Shown: positions 48,206-59,333 of the stretch, piece after piece
Layout: each line of letters begins with the position of its first letter
Position numbering within the stretch: position 1 is the first letter of the stretch
NCBI GenBank assembly: GCA_017163975.1
Contig: JAFFSR010000136.1
Span: 7,313,501-7,377,500 of the forward strand
Length of the DNA: 64,000 nucleotides
DNA from: Anastatus disparis
Lineage: Eukaryota > Arthropoda > Insecta > Hymenoptera > Eupelmidae
Direction: 5' to 3'
Notes under the pieces: model-generated
Database searches by the model: none
Told to the model about the DNA's origin: nothing
Seen by the model: only the letters and a program-made list of their open reading frames with translations
Program-made: the position numbers and the translations under genes

Positions 48206-48964
48206 CACTGACAGAAATGTTATCTAGAGGCAAACGGAATATACTTGGTCCTAGTATAAATATGTTTTTTTTACGTCCTATAGCATAAATCTACTTGAAG
48301 GTAACATAATATCTTTGCAGCAGAAACTGTAATTTTGATTCAAACATTTAGTTACTTGCATCTAATGGATCTAGTTTTCCTTCTACACGGAAAGAAATTT
48401 TCGCTTTAGGAATTTCGATACTATACATAAGTAACGTTAATAAATATCAGAATTATTACAATGCATAACTTGAACTTAATTAATCTCACAATAGAAATAA
48501 CTAAATTCAAAGACTCATCGAAGTAGCGTAACTCAACGCTCAACGTCATTTACTTCAACGTTGGGAGTCTAAGAAGCCCAACGCCGAGGTCTCTGACTTC
48601 GATGTACTATTGAACTAGACGAATTCTGTTTTTGAATTTTATTTGGGAGTCTGGCAAGCCTAATGCAGAGTCTATTGGTGCCCAGTATCGAATGCAGTCA
48701 ATTCAAATATTTTTCAAAGTTCAAGAATTCAAAATATGATTACATTTAGTAAACTTTTGAGTTCTGTCATATCAATAGTTTTTGAATTCAAGTATATCAA
48801 ATTTTAATGTGCAATTATTCAAAGCTGGAGTCAATTTTATCTAATCCATAGAAGTTATTTTATTCGAATTTAATCGTAGTCTCCAAAGCGAAAATTTCTT
48901 TCAGTGTAAATGATACATCAATAAGGAGTCATCCACTTGCCGTGAGATATCTTTTTTGTCAGTG
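48206..48964. mobile_element. CACTG-ended MITE, TSD TA, with a nested CACGG/CAGTG element
   Basis: Ends CACTGACAGAAATGTTATCT and ATATCTTTTTTGTCAGTG; TA on both sides. It matches 28999-29232 once the nested element at 48386-48906 is removed. Confidence 0.75.
48386..48906. mobile_element. Nested MITE, TIR CACKGAAAGAAATTTTCGC, TSD TA
   Basis: Left end CACGGAAAGAAATTTTCGCT and right end GCGAAAATTTCTTTCAGTG, flanked by TA. The host reads CCTTCTAAATGA without it, as in the minus copy at 49130. It has the same CACTG-type end and 2-bp target as its host but unrelated interior. Confidence 0.75.
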
Positions 48965-49076
48965 TAAGGAAACTAAAATTCGAAGATAATTAAATTGTAA
49001 AGTGAGCGATATCCATGTCAGATTATTCGATGTTTGCGATAATAATATAAAGCGTATTAAGGTCAAAATCTTCGTA

Positions 49077-49226
49077 CACTGACAGAAAAGGTATCTCACA
49101 GCAAGTGGATGACTCCTTATTGATGTGTCATTTAGAAGGAAAACTAAATCCATTAGATGCAAGTAACTAAATGTTTGAATTAAAATTACATTTTTTGCTG
49201 CAAAGATATTATGTTACCTTCAAGTA
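49077..49226 (-). mobile_element. Truncated CACTG-ended MITE
   Basis: It begins CACTGACAGAAAAGGTATCT, matches the inverse of 29080-29232, and stops after CTTCAAGTAGAT. The other end is lost. Confidence 0.65.
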
Positions 49227-49564
49227 GATATATCACAACAACAAGAGTCAATAGAATTTTGCTTATACTCATTTGACTACAGTTGTGTGGTACGAGCTAC
49301 CTTAAAATAAATATTTTATTGATAAAACTAAATAATTTATTTGGTATAAATAAATAATTTATTAATTTTAATAAATATTTATTTGGATCTACAAAACTCA
49401 ATATTCAAATTGAATGAATATTCATTTATCTTAAATAAATATTTTAGTAATAAAACTAAATAATTTATTTAATCTGAATAATTTTTTATTTAAAAGAAAA
49501 AATGTCTTTAATTGAATCAAATAAATTTTTGATTCAATTAGAAATCTTTTATTTCGGAAAATGT

Positions 49565-50100
49565 GTTTTTTCCTTTTAAGAAAATTAATTTTTAATAGCT
49601 TCCCGCCTAATTAGATAAAAAAATAAATTGTATGCGAAATTTGAAGCAAATTCATCTAGTAGTTTTCGAGTCTAATCGGCTAATTTAAATACAATTTTCT
49701 TTTCAAAATTTCTTTTTCAAAATTTTCAAAATGCTCTGAAATTAAAACTACGCTAAGAAAATCAATTTTTTAAAATTTCATTTCTTTTGGTAATTGAAAA
49801 TAATTTTCCTGCAAATTTTAGAACAAATTTATCGAGTATTTTACGTAAAATAAAAAAAAAAAAATTTTAATTTTTAAAAAAATTTTTTAAATTCTCTAAA
49901 ATTAAAAGTGCGCTAAGAAAATCAGTTTTCAAAACTTTTTCTTCTTTTGGCAGTCGAAAATAAGTTCCATATAAATTTTTAAGCAAATTCTTCGAGTTAC
50001 TTTCAGTAAAATATAAAAAAAAATGAAAAATCGAAATTTCTTTAAAATTTTTAAATGGCTCTAAAAAAACTACACTAAGAAAACCAATTTCTAATACACA
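49565..50100 (-). mobile_element. HINE-like fragment, copy 6
   Basis: Minus strand: family units (GCTAAGAAAATCA, TTTTGGCAGTCG, CTCTAAAATTAAAA as seen on plus). An ACACACAC tract at 50094-50115 marks the 5' microsatellite. Both termini are missing. Confidence 0.65.
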
Positions 50101-50357
50101 CACACACCCTCACACACACATACGCACGCGCTCCCGTTCCCGAGTTCTATGTTGTATTTTCTGGCAGGGGACAATTTTTGTGAATTCGGTACACGTTGCG
50201 CGTATACGGACTAATGGAATGATTTGAAATTTTTTTTTTTCGATTTGATGATAATTTTTATTATATATTATATTGTACATATAAAATAAAGAAAAACATT
50301 AAATTTGAGCAATAATTATAAAAGTGAAAAAGAAAAGAGAAAAATATAAAGAAAAAC

Positions 50358-51665
50358 GCTGCTAAGCGCTTTGGCACAATGCTTTCTCATAGAGCTCATT
50401 GAATTGAGTAATTTGATTTTATTTTTTTAAATGTGATTTCAATGTAAATTTTTTTCCGAGTATATTCTTATACTAAAACATACATCATCTTCATCTGATA
50501 TGTCAATAACTGAACTTTTTGTTTCCTTTTTTTAATTATTTAATCTGTTTTAGGTGTGTAAACGATATCTTGCGACTATTTTGAAAATTAAGAATATTTT
50601 ATAAAATCTTTTGGAATTAATTTTATAAAAAATTTTCTTCCAGTAATACGGATATATAAGTAGTAAATAATATTTATTATTATTAGAATTTTAACAGAAT
50701 ATTATTAAAACTTTAATTAACATTTTTGTTATTACTAATGATAACGTTTATTGTCATTTTCCATATCGATCGATCAAAATATAGTAACTTTTTTTACTGT
50801 AATTAAAACTTTGATTTTTCAATAAATTAAATCTAGAAATAAAAGCAAGTGTAATTTTTTTATTGTTTCTAGGAATTAAGATCCTTAAGATCCTTGAATA
50901 CACCTATATGACCTATTAGTCGAAATGATTATATTTTAAGATCTATATTATTGAAAAAGAAATTGCTTTTAAAATAACATTTAAATATTTAATTAATTAC
51001 TATAAACACAAAATATTTTAATACGTTTTCTATTTTTTGTATTAACTTGCAATTTCATAATTCTACCTTTTTACAATATTTTGATTTTTTTTTTTCAGAT
51101 AATTTTATTATTTAGAACATGATATTTTAATGAAAAAAATTAAAATTTGTTCATAAAATATAATTTTTTTATACATTGAAATTAAAATAATTAATTAGTA
51201 CTTTTCGAGATCTAAGTAACAAAATAAATACAAAAATTTTTTTCAAAAATTCAAGATGTTCTAAAATTAAAACTGCGCTGAGAAAATCAGTTTTCAAAAG
51301 TTTATTTTAAATTTGGTGATCGAAAATAATTTCCATGAAAATTTTTAAGAAAATCCATAAAGTAGTTTACGTAAAATATAAAAAAAAATAAAAAATATAA
51401 AATTAAAAAAATGTTTAAAATAGCTATTTCAAAAAAACTATTCAAATATTCTATTAAATTAAATAAAAAAATTAATTCCATGTAAAATTTGAAGCAGATC
51501 TATCAAGTAGTTTTCGAGATCAATTCAAAACATTTTTTTCACAAATTAAAAATGTTCCAAAATTAAAACTGCGCCAAGAAAATCAGTTTTCAGAAGTTCT
51601 TTTTGTTTCAACAATCGGAAATAATTTACATGAAAATTTTTAACCAAATTCATCGTATTGAGTAA
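50358..51665 (-). mobile_element. HINE-like fragment, copy 7, with intact 3' terminus
   Basis: The 3' terminus on the minus strand is present at 50358-50420 (CGCTGCT, stem-loop, CTTTCTCATAGAG). Family units occur at 51200-51660. The stretch 50460-51190 between them is AT-rich sequence not matching the family, so this copy is itself interrupted. GT-rich sequence at 51685-51725 follows. Confidence 0.6.
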
Positions 51666-51871
51666 TTATTATCGAGAATTATCCATGTGTGTGTATGTAT
51701 GTATGTGTGTGTATGTTTGTGTATGTGCGTTTCTAAATAATAAGCAAGTTTTTCAGTTTGTGTATATTGTATTAATAATTATTTAATATAATTTTTTCTA
51801 ACGGCGTGCGCAAAATTCGATTTCATGTACTCGTTTGCGTACATAAAATATCATATTATGAGACGCATTTG

Positions 51872-53058
51872 TTTAGCGTGCGTAAAATGAATCGAGCGTG
51901 CGTAAAATGATTTCAGCGTGCGTAAAATGATTTCAGCGTGCGTAAAATGATTTTAGCGTGCGTAAAATGATTTTAGCGTGCGTAATAGTATATTACGTTC
52001 CGAGGTGCGGAACAGGCTCATTACATGCGCGTGTAAGTTTGCTTTGCGAGGCGTCAGCCGAGCAAAGCAAAACACGCGCATATGATGAGCCTTTTTCGTG
52101 CCGAGGAGCGTATACGATTTTCCTTCATGCCCGGCCGGAACTTCGCCATCCCAAAAAGATAAAAATTCATTTTTAAGTAAAAAAATACATCGAAAACGAC
52201 TTCTAGTGAAAAGTCATTTGATGCTTTAGTTTGATGTAGCGCGCATGCGCAAGCAACTATAGTATACGTTGAGAGCGTGAAAGAGAGAGAGAAAGAGAGC
52301 AAATAAAAGTCCTATAGCGGTTAACATAGGATAAACAATTCGTTTTATTTAACAATTCAAATAAATAAAACGTGTAAAGAAACAAAAAAAGAACATAAAT
52401 ATTCAATTATTTTATTGTATTTTTATTTTTTAAGTGTCTAAAAGCGTGTTGTGAGTGTCGTGAAAAAAATATCGCGAGTTAAAAAAAAATTGTGTATGCA
52501 TGAAAGAAATGTGAAAAAACGGAACATGTGTATCCTATATCTGATAACATAGGATATACAGTAAATATTCTAATGATAATTCATATAAAAAAAACGTGTG
52601 TAATTATCATGTGTGTGTGTATTTCATAATTTTAACAGTCATGTCTAACGATGTTTGATGTATAATAACAGAGGTTAGACATACTGAGTATATATAGATA
52701 TAGTCGGAACATGCAGCAGACAGTGAAGCGACCGAAACTGTTGTAGTATGAAGGTGCGCAGTGGCTTCTGAGCATGTGACTGTAAAGAAAATCACAAATG
52801 TAATTTGCCCGTTCCCTGCCGCACGAGAGGCACTTTTAGGCGAAGTTCCGGCACGGGTATGAAGGAAAATGATTTCAGCGTGCGTAAAATGATTTGAGCG
52901 TGCGTAAAATGATTTCAGCGTGCGTAAAATAAATACAGCGTGCGTAAAATGATTTCAGCGTGCGTAAAATAAATACAGCGTGCGTAAAATGATTTGAGCG
53001 TGCGTAAAATGATTTGAGCGTGCGTAAAATGATTTGAGCGTCCGTAAAATGATTTCAT
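51872..53058. repeat. 20-bp minisatellite (AGCGTGCGTAAAATGATTTC), split by a paired foldback
   Basis: Six units lie at 51872-51990 and about ten at 52867-53058, with exact 20-bp spacing and small changes in four positions (TTTC, TTTG, TTTT, ATAC). The 881-bp element at 51986-52866 lies in the array. There are no unique spacers, so this is not a CRISPR array. Confidence 0.85.
51986..52866. repeat. Paired foldback locus 5, second copy of the 18794-19670 unit
   Basis: It matches 18794-19670 along its whole length, including TAGTATATTACGTTCCGAGG at the left and GGTATGAAGGA at the right. The surrounding minisatellite defines both borders. Open stretches on both strands are foldback arms. Confidence 0.8.
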
Positions 53059-53206
53059 CTAAAAAAAATTTTTTTAATTTTCGAAGTGTTATATTTCAGG
53101 AACTATACATCATAACAGACATTTATACATCTCATTTAAAAGCTCTTGTGGTGCTCTTTTAAAGTGCTATGTACAATTTTTTTCGCGATACGTGAACTCT
53201 CTTAGA

Positions 53207-53584
53207 GCAGGCCGGATTCGCTGTCCTTGTCTAACTGAGATTTTTGTTATTTACTCAAGTATTAATCGGTGAATCTGCAAATTAAAAGTTGAGCGCAATA
53301 GATATTATTATTACAAATATTTATGCACAAGAAGAAAAAAATCTATCGCTTTGTTTTTGAGAAAAGTAAGTAACGCGAAAATATTATAAACATAAACTTT
53401 CACTTTGGTGTTACTTACTTTTCTCAAAAACAAAGCGGTAGATTTTTTTTTTCTTGTGCATAGATGTTCATAATAATATCTATTGCGCTCAACTTTTAAT
53501 TTGAAGATACACCGATTAATACTTGAGTAAATAACAAACAACTCAATTGTTACTCGGTCAATATCAGGTTCTACTCTGGCCTGC
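53207..53584. mobile_element. Foldback MITE, ends GCAGGCC/GGCCTGC
   Basis: Arms of about 170 bp mirror closely inside (TTGTTATTTACTCAAGTATT and ATCGGTG; AAACAAAGCG) and less well at the ends. TTA lies near both borders and may be the target duplication. An open minus-strand stretch at 53311-53541 is the palindrome. Confidence 0.65.
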
Positions 53585-53640
53585 CGTTAATGGTTTTATT
53601 AATTTTATTTTTATATTAGTAATATTATTCATTTTTTTTG

Positions 53641-53740
53641 GAGGGGGGGGCTGCACCCCCGAACCCCCCCGGCAGGGGCTTCGCCCCCTGCACCCCCACC
53701 GAGGCTCCGCCCCTGAACCCCGTCCTGCGCCCCGACCTCG
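53641..53740. repeat. GC-rich hairpin block
   Basis: It is about 80% G+C in an AT-rich window, with nested small hairpins (GGGGGGGCTGCACCCCC, CAGGGGCTTCGCCCCCTG). Such blocks are often transposon ends. The proline-rich open frame through it is a composition artefact. Confidence 0.6.
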
Positions 53741-53840
53741 ACTACCTCTTACAATCTTGTTAGCCTTCGAACAAGATTGTACATGCTATCACAGACGCAA
53801 GTTTGTCATTCTTAGAATTTTGCGCACTTGTTAGAAAAAA

Positions 53841-54090
53841 TAATATACGCAACTAATGCGTAAAGTGATCATCGTACTCGTCTCATTTGTCGCCCTCGCT
53901 GCACTCGGGCGACAAAACCGACTCGTGCGATAATCACATATTTCACGAACTCGTTGCGTAATATACTATTTCGATACAAGTGTCCTATGAGTCATTTTCT
54001 GGCATGGCGAGGTTAAGCGCTCGAGCGTACCTAGAGCGCTTACGCCGTGCCGGGAAATGACACATAGGACACGCGTATCGAACACTATTT
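53841..54090. repeat. Paired foldback locus 6
   Basis: Foldback one (53841-53968) has arms TAATATACGCAAC and GTTGCGTAATATACTA, with a centre GCCCTCGCTGCACTCGGGC. Foldback two (53966-54090) has arms ACTATTTCGATACAAGTGTC and its inverse, with a centre GCGCTCGAGCGTACC. Together they form two hairpins sharing the ATACTATTTCGATAC junction. Confidence 0.65.
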
Positions 54091-54339
54091 TCTAGTAAGT
54101 GTGTGGTAAATCCGCCACACGAAATCTATACCCTTAAAAAGCAATATTAAACAAAAGCTACGCACTCCACAAATGATAATTCAAATAAAAAAACGAAATC
54201 TATGTATCAGTAAAACTAGGCATTCCCCGAATGATAAATCGAAAAAAAAGAAACCAAAACAATATCAAATATATACTCATAACGTGAAATTGTATTAAAT
54301 AATTATCAATACAATATACACAAACTGAAAAACTTGCTA

Positions 54340-54350
54340 GTTATTTAGAA

Positions 54351-54389
<39 letters not shown>

Positions 54390-54392
54390 CAA
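54340..54392. repeat. (AC)n then (AT)n microsatellite
   Basis: ACACACACAC followed by ATATATATAT at about 54351-54390. No gene is associated. Confidence 0.8.
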
Positions 54393-54779
54393 GAATAAGC
54401 CGAATGTAAAGCAACTGATTCATCATTCATACTATCTCTCATGCCGTTAGTCTGTATACGCGTATGCGCGTCGCCACACTTATATGCTTTACCTACATGA
54501 AATACGTGTACGAAATTCACAAAATTCGTCAACTATACCTTGCCAGAAAATGCAATATAGGACACGGAACAGGGAGCGCTTCAAGCGGATTGAGAGCACG
54601 CAGTACTAGAAAATACTATTTCGATCAATTGTACCATTCGAAAAATTGATTTTTGAACAACTGTATTTTTAGAAGGATTGTTTCGAACAAAATTTTTCGA
54701 ATAATTATTTTGAAAAATTGTTTTTAAATAATTACTTTCGATCAACTTTCTGTCCACGGAAATCAAACCAAAACTTACC

Positions 54780-55190
54780 TAAAATTGCTTGAAATTAATT
54801 TAAAGTTAGCTAACTTTCAGCAGACGTTTAGCTATTTTCCATCTAAATTTTGTATAAATTCAGCTGACTTTAATATTAAATTCAGCTAACTTTTGGTTTA
54901 ATGTAGCTAACTTTTATGTAATTATATCTGACTTCAGCTAACTTTTAGCTAAATTTCAGCTGAATTCTATCTAATATCTAGCTAACTGGGGCATCTAACT
55001 CTTATACACGGTGGCAGCATCGACAACGGCGGTGAAATCTTTTTGTAATATAAATATAGTAGCATTTAACTATTTCCAAGCCAAAATTTTTAGCTATTTC
55101 AAAGCTTAAAGTTAGCTAAATTTAGTTATTTTTAAATTACAAGTTTAAATTCAGCTAAATTCTAACTGAATTCAACGCTGTAATGTACAA
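54780..55190. repeat. Cluster of TTAGCTAA/TCAGCTAA motifs
   Basis: About twenty GCTAA or inverse motifs (AGCTAACTTT, CAGCTAACTTTT, TTAGCTATTT) fall in 410 bp, in both orientations, around a GC-richer middle (CGACAACGGCGGTGAAAT). It is probably an old transposon with subterminal repeats. Confidence 0.5.
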
Positions 55191-55264
55191 AAACAAGGTT
55201 TCAAAAATAAGGGTCCATAAATGAGGAGCATATTTCTAACGGCGACAACGGCGATATATTTTTA

Positions 55265-56435
55265 ATAATATAGAGAGATATTTATTAGTTAAGAAATCAA
55301 TTTTAACAATATAAAGAAACTTTCCCTTCATGATGTATCGTGTTTGTTTGACAGATATTTAACCACTATCCGGTTTGGTTAATCATCTTTGAATTCGTAT
55401 ATATTAAATTATAAACCTGATGAAATATACAGTCATCCCTCCGAATAAGCGCATAGAAGCCCCCAAGGGGAAGAGGTTTTCCACGAATCGGGGTTCCCCC
55501 ACCGCGCGTACATAGATCCTTTTTTCCTGACTTGCTGTCTCTCTTGTACATTTTAGGTTTAGTGCTTCTCAATAAGCGTATTGGCGATAGCCCCTTAAAT
55601 TGCCGTACATTTATTGTTTTAACGGCTACTGTTTGAGAACAGACACGTGTCATAAGTACAGAAACACTCGGTGAGTGTGTAAAAATGTCAGACTCGATTA
55701 AAAAAATCAAACGCGAAAATTCTTTTGTTCAAGCAGGTGCTAGTGATGCAAAAAATGAAAGTAATTCCGTGAAAGTGAGTGTTGAAAAACCTGTAGCAAA
55801 AAAATTGCAATTCAAAACAATTTTCAGAATGATTTTCAAAATGAATTTCTAATAACAAAAGCTTACAATATTTTGTCAGAAATCATTTAATAAAAGTAAA
55901 TAAACGTTATAATTAATAAAACTATAAATATTTATTATAAATATATTTATAAACATTTTTAATAAAAATTTATGCTTCAATAAAAAATTTCGTTATTAAT
56001 AATAAAAAATATTAAGATTTTATTTGAAATTTAAATTTTATATCCTCTATGAGCGATTGCGCTTATTGAGAAGCAGTCCGCAAAAGTTTAGTGAGCTAGG
56101 ACTTGGTAGTCGCAGTGGGGGCATGGCTCACGAGCAAACATAGGGGTATGCGCTTATTGCGGATGCGCTTATTCGGAGGGATGACTGTAAAATATTACAT
56201 CAACATTCACCCTTCATTGAACAGAAGCTTTACTTAAAGTGTTCATGAATCTAAATTTATGTTTTAAATAAAAATTAAATAAAATTTTATTTTAAATATT
56301 TCATAAAAAATGTTAATATCTGTAAAAAATTGAAAAAAATATTTTTCAATTTCTCCTACGCATTATATACGCACCTGCAAACATATATACAAAAAATTTT
56401 GTTAAATAACGTTAATTATGCTCTAAATCTTATTA
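55265..56435 (-). pseudogene. Remnant of secreted-peptide locus D (exon 2 tail, 3' UTR, intron), split by a transposon
   Basis: Minus strand: the GATGAT-AACCAAACC and GGTTAAATATCTGT ends of exon 2 (near 55340-55395), followed by the AATAAATAT poly(A) region near 55270, match loci B and C. A stop (TAA) falls within the exon frame. After the 55430-56187 transposon, intron-like sequence (CAACATTCACCCTTCATTGA at 56200) matches locus C at 37756. No signal exon was found further right, so the copy is incomplete. Confidence 0.6.
55430..56187 (+). mobile_element. pogo/Tigger-like Tc1/mariner deletion derivative, TIR CAGTCATCCCTCCGAATAAG, TSD TA
   Basis: The ends CAGTCATCCCTCCGAATAAG and inverse (about 24 bp) are flanked by TA. 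CAGT-x-x-CCCTC ends are typical of pogo/Tigger elements. A 55-codon ORF at 55685-55852 starts MSDSIKKIKRENSFVQAG and stops; it may be the truncated start of the transposase. Internal sequence repeats GCGCTTATTGAGAAGC in both directions. Confidence 0.7.
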
Positions 56436-56580
56436 CCAATCTAATACATTATATTTCTTGAAAATTTAAAAAAATAAATTAAGAAACTTTTATATCCGAA
56501 ATAATAAAAAATTTAATTAAATAAATAATGAATATCGATGGCAAAAATTTTATAACAATATAAATAATATCAAATTTCAG

Positions 56581-56661
56581 ATCAGCATCGTCAATCAAAG
56601 GGAGAGCTAAGGGCAGAGCAAAGAGGAATATTCTTGAAAAAAATCAGCCTTTTACGAGCGG
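56581..56661 (+). CDS. Candidate 81-bp internal exon, unknown gene
   Basis: A good acceptor (CAAATTTCAG) precedes 81 bp of balanced composition, followed by a near-consensus donor (GGGTAAGT). Two frames are open throughout; one reads SASSIKGRAKGRAKRNILEK. The length is a multiple of three. No neighbouring exon was found, and short exon-like stretches occur by chance. Confidence 0.25.
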
Positions 56662-56699
56662 GTAAGTTGAATCTCCGGTAATTAGACTCTTTTTTTTAT

Positions 56700-59280
56700 T
56701 TTGCTATCGGACAAGCACGGAACTATATACTTGCTTTATACAACATTTGACGTTCTCATGTCGATATCATGCTTAGTCTCCTTCTTATTGAGGGTTCCAA
56801 TGGATTTTCTCTCAATGTTTTATATATACAGACATAAACGAAAAGTAGAAAGAGAGAAAAATGAGCAAAAATACAGGCATATAAGCGAAGGCCAATGGAA
56901 AATTGAGGGGAAAAGGAAGAAAAGAGAGAGAGAGAGAAAAGCAAAAAACGAGAATGGCTGGTGAACGTTGATAACGCGTCTGTGCGCCGGTCGCTTCGTT
57001 ATGTCCTCTTTCAGAGATAAAGACTAAGATATATATATATATATATTTTTTTTTCAGTTTGAGGATGACGCGCACACGCGCGCGCGACAGTTTAATTAAA
57101 AGAAACCTTGTTCGGAACAAGTATAAGTGTATTGCTTTTACGACTGCTTTAGTTTGGGGAGGGATATACTGTAACAATCCTTGTTTGAGAAAAGAGAGAA
57201 GAAAAAAAATTGGTATAAGTAAGTATACGCACCGGCTGAGACTGGTTAGATAACTATAAGTATTAAACGTTACTGACGTTATCTTGGTCCGATCGAAAGC
57301 AAAGGCTCGCTACTGAAATGAGCGATGACCGGAAGCATTTTTCGTTATTCGAAGACATTATATTACTAATCTAAATGATGAGTCACTGAAATCCGTTTAA
57401 TTTTTAAGATATTTAATAAAAAGTTTTTAAAGAAAAGAAAAATTTTCGTATATTTTTTATATATAAGTAGATAAAATAGATAAGTCAAAAAATTAGTTAA
57501 AAACCGAAACGAGAAACTGAGTTTTTAAATTACTAAATTAAAACAAAAATAAATTAAGGAATATGCAGGTCAAATTAACCTTTTTTATTTTAAATATTAC
57601 ACCAGAAAATAAAAAATAAACACTATTAAATATAAAAATTAAAATAGTAGTTTGACCATAGTCTCAAACAGCTTTAAAATTAACAGACCTTATGTGCAAA
57701 ATAAAGAACTTAATTAAAAAATTTAAAAAGCTGAGTGTTTCCAAATTTTTTAAACTGTTATTTACACACGTGCATGCGCACGATTTTTTATGGCTCGAAA
57801 TATATTTCTGTAACGTTATTTTGAAAGCTATTTTTCATCGTCATAAAGTCCGTTGTGAGAAAGTAAATAGTATTTTCTACATAGTAAAATTATAAATATA
57901 AACTTGGATTATATCTCAAAGTAAAAAAAACAGAAAAATATCATTTTTAAACTTTATGTTGCAAATCTATGAAACAAATGAAAATTATATGAACTATTTA
58001 AAATTGTATAGATCTATTAATTTTTTCTATTAATTTCGTGTGTTCGAACAAGAAGGTGACAAGAGAAAATATAAGATCGCCTTAAGGAAATAAATGAGCT
58101 ACTGCTGTTACTAGCCTTTCATCTTCTCGGTAAATAGCTAAAGTTTTGTATAAAAGCACACGCTAAGATTCGCGAAACACGAGAAAAAGAAGCCGTATAC
58201 TTGGCTCGGAAGGCATCATCATGTGTCCCGAATAAACGACTAAGAGCAACCCCGCAGTGTGTGTTAGTTCAAGATTGCGAAAACTCAGCGGCTAACTCTC
58301 ATGAACATAATTTTTGTATTGTTTGCGCTCTATGGCATGGTTATTATGAATTTTAGTTAAAAAAAAATAATAATAAAAGAAGCGCACATGCTGACCCCTC
58401 GCTTTTACAATGAAGTATAACTGTAATAAACGAAATTATGGGTAGCTCGCATGGTACTGGCGATTTACCGTATTTATTTTTAGGAATGCTTTATAAGTAG
58501 TATGTGTTTTTATGCTTTTTTGAAAATGTATCGCAATATTGTTGTCGCACGAGAGAGCTTTTATGTACCTACTTTGAAACAATGTTTTTTTAGATTCAGC
58601 AAATTATTGGTTACTGTTTTTACAGAGCGAATTTCTCAACATTTCCAGAGAGGGATTTTTATGAGGAATGTTCATCCTAAAGTTCATTGTATACTTTATA
58701 TTTGCATCAAAATAATGTTATTTAGTGCGGACATTTAACAATTTTTATGGTGCATATAAATGCTAATGTAAAATTAATATGCTTGCTTATCATAAGCATA
58801 TAAATAATTAAGAAAAACGATTTCTCTATGATTTTTATGAGATAATATAAAAAATAAGATTTAATTAGCTCATCTTCATTCTATTATTGTCATAATCTTT
58901 GTTTCTCATCATATTTTATAGTTTCTAAAATCCATAAAACAGAACATTATTCAAATTACATCAACAACTCAATTTTACAAAGAAAACTGAAATAATACAT
59001 AAAAAGTACGAATAAACAACGTTTTTTTTTTTCATTTCTTCAAGAAAATTGGAAATTAAAATGAGTTATATTCTGAAAGGTCAAATTAATTACCTTAGGT
59101 TATGTATTTTATATAAACTACATGCTATACGCCTTTATACGACTCGTCAAACTAAGTGCACTTTAAAGGTTTCCTGATAAAATCCACACTTGTGCATAAT
59201 AAATATATAGCCTCACTTGCTTTTGTATCATTAACATGAAAAGGGTTAGGCAAACATTGTGCCCTAACCCCTCTTCTGGA
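56700..59280. other. Mostly unique sequence, no confident gene
   Basis: This part has fewer inverted or repeated segments than the rest of the window. Purine-rich runs (56840-56945), a TA tract (57030-57047) and ordinary AT-rich sequence are visible. Open stretches on both strands near 56700-57250 are low complexity. Confidence 0.45.
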
Positions 59281-59284
59281 AATT

Positions 59285-59333
59285 ATGGTTCGTTTCACGC
59301 GTTTAATGGTACTGGCAAGTGCCAGATCGACAG
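59285..59333 (+). CDS. Weak candidate first coding exon
   Basis: ATG at 59285 opens 16 codons (MVRFTRLMVLASARST) and leads into a consensus donor CAG/GTGAGC. The surroundings are more GC-rich than neighbours. No promoter or partner exon was identified, so this is only a suggestion. Confidence 0.15.

Noticed and set aside
51872..53058. CRISPR-like array
   Set aside because: Repeats are contiguous 20-bp units with no unique spacers, in a eukaryotic setting.
53547..53834. Proline-rich protein
   Set aside because: The frame crosses a C-rich hairpin block and has no protein-like features outside it.
56701..57253. Overlapping open stretches on both strands
   Set aside because: They are low-complexity purine and pyrimidine runs with no splice or domain support.
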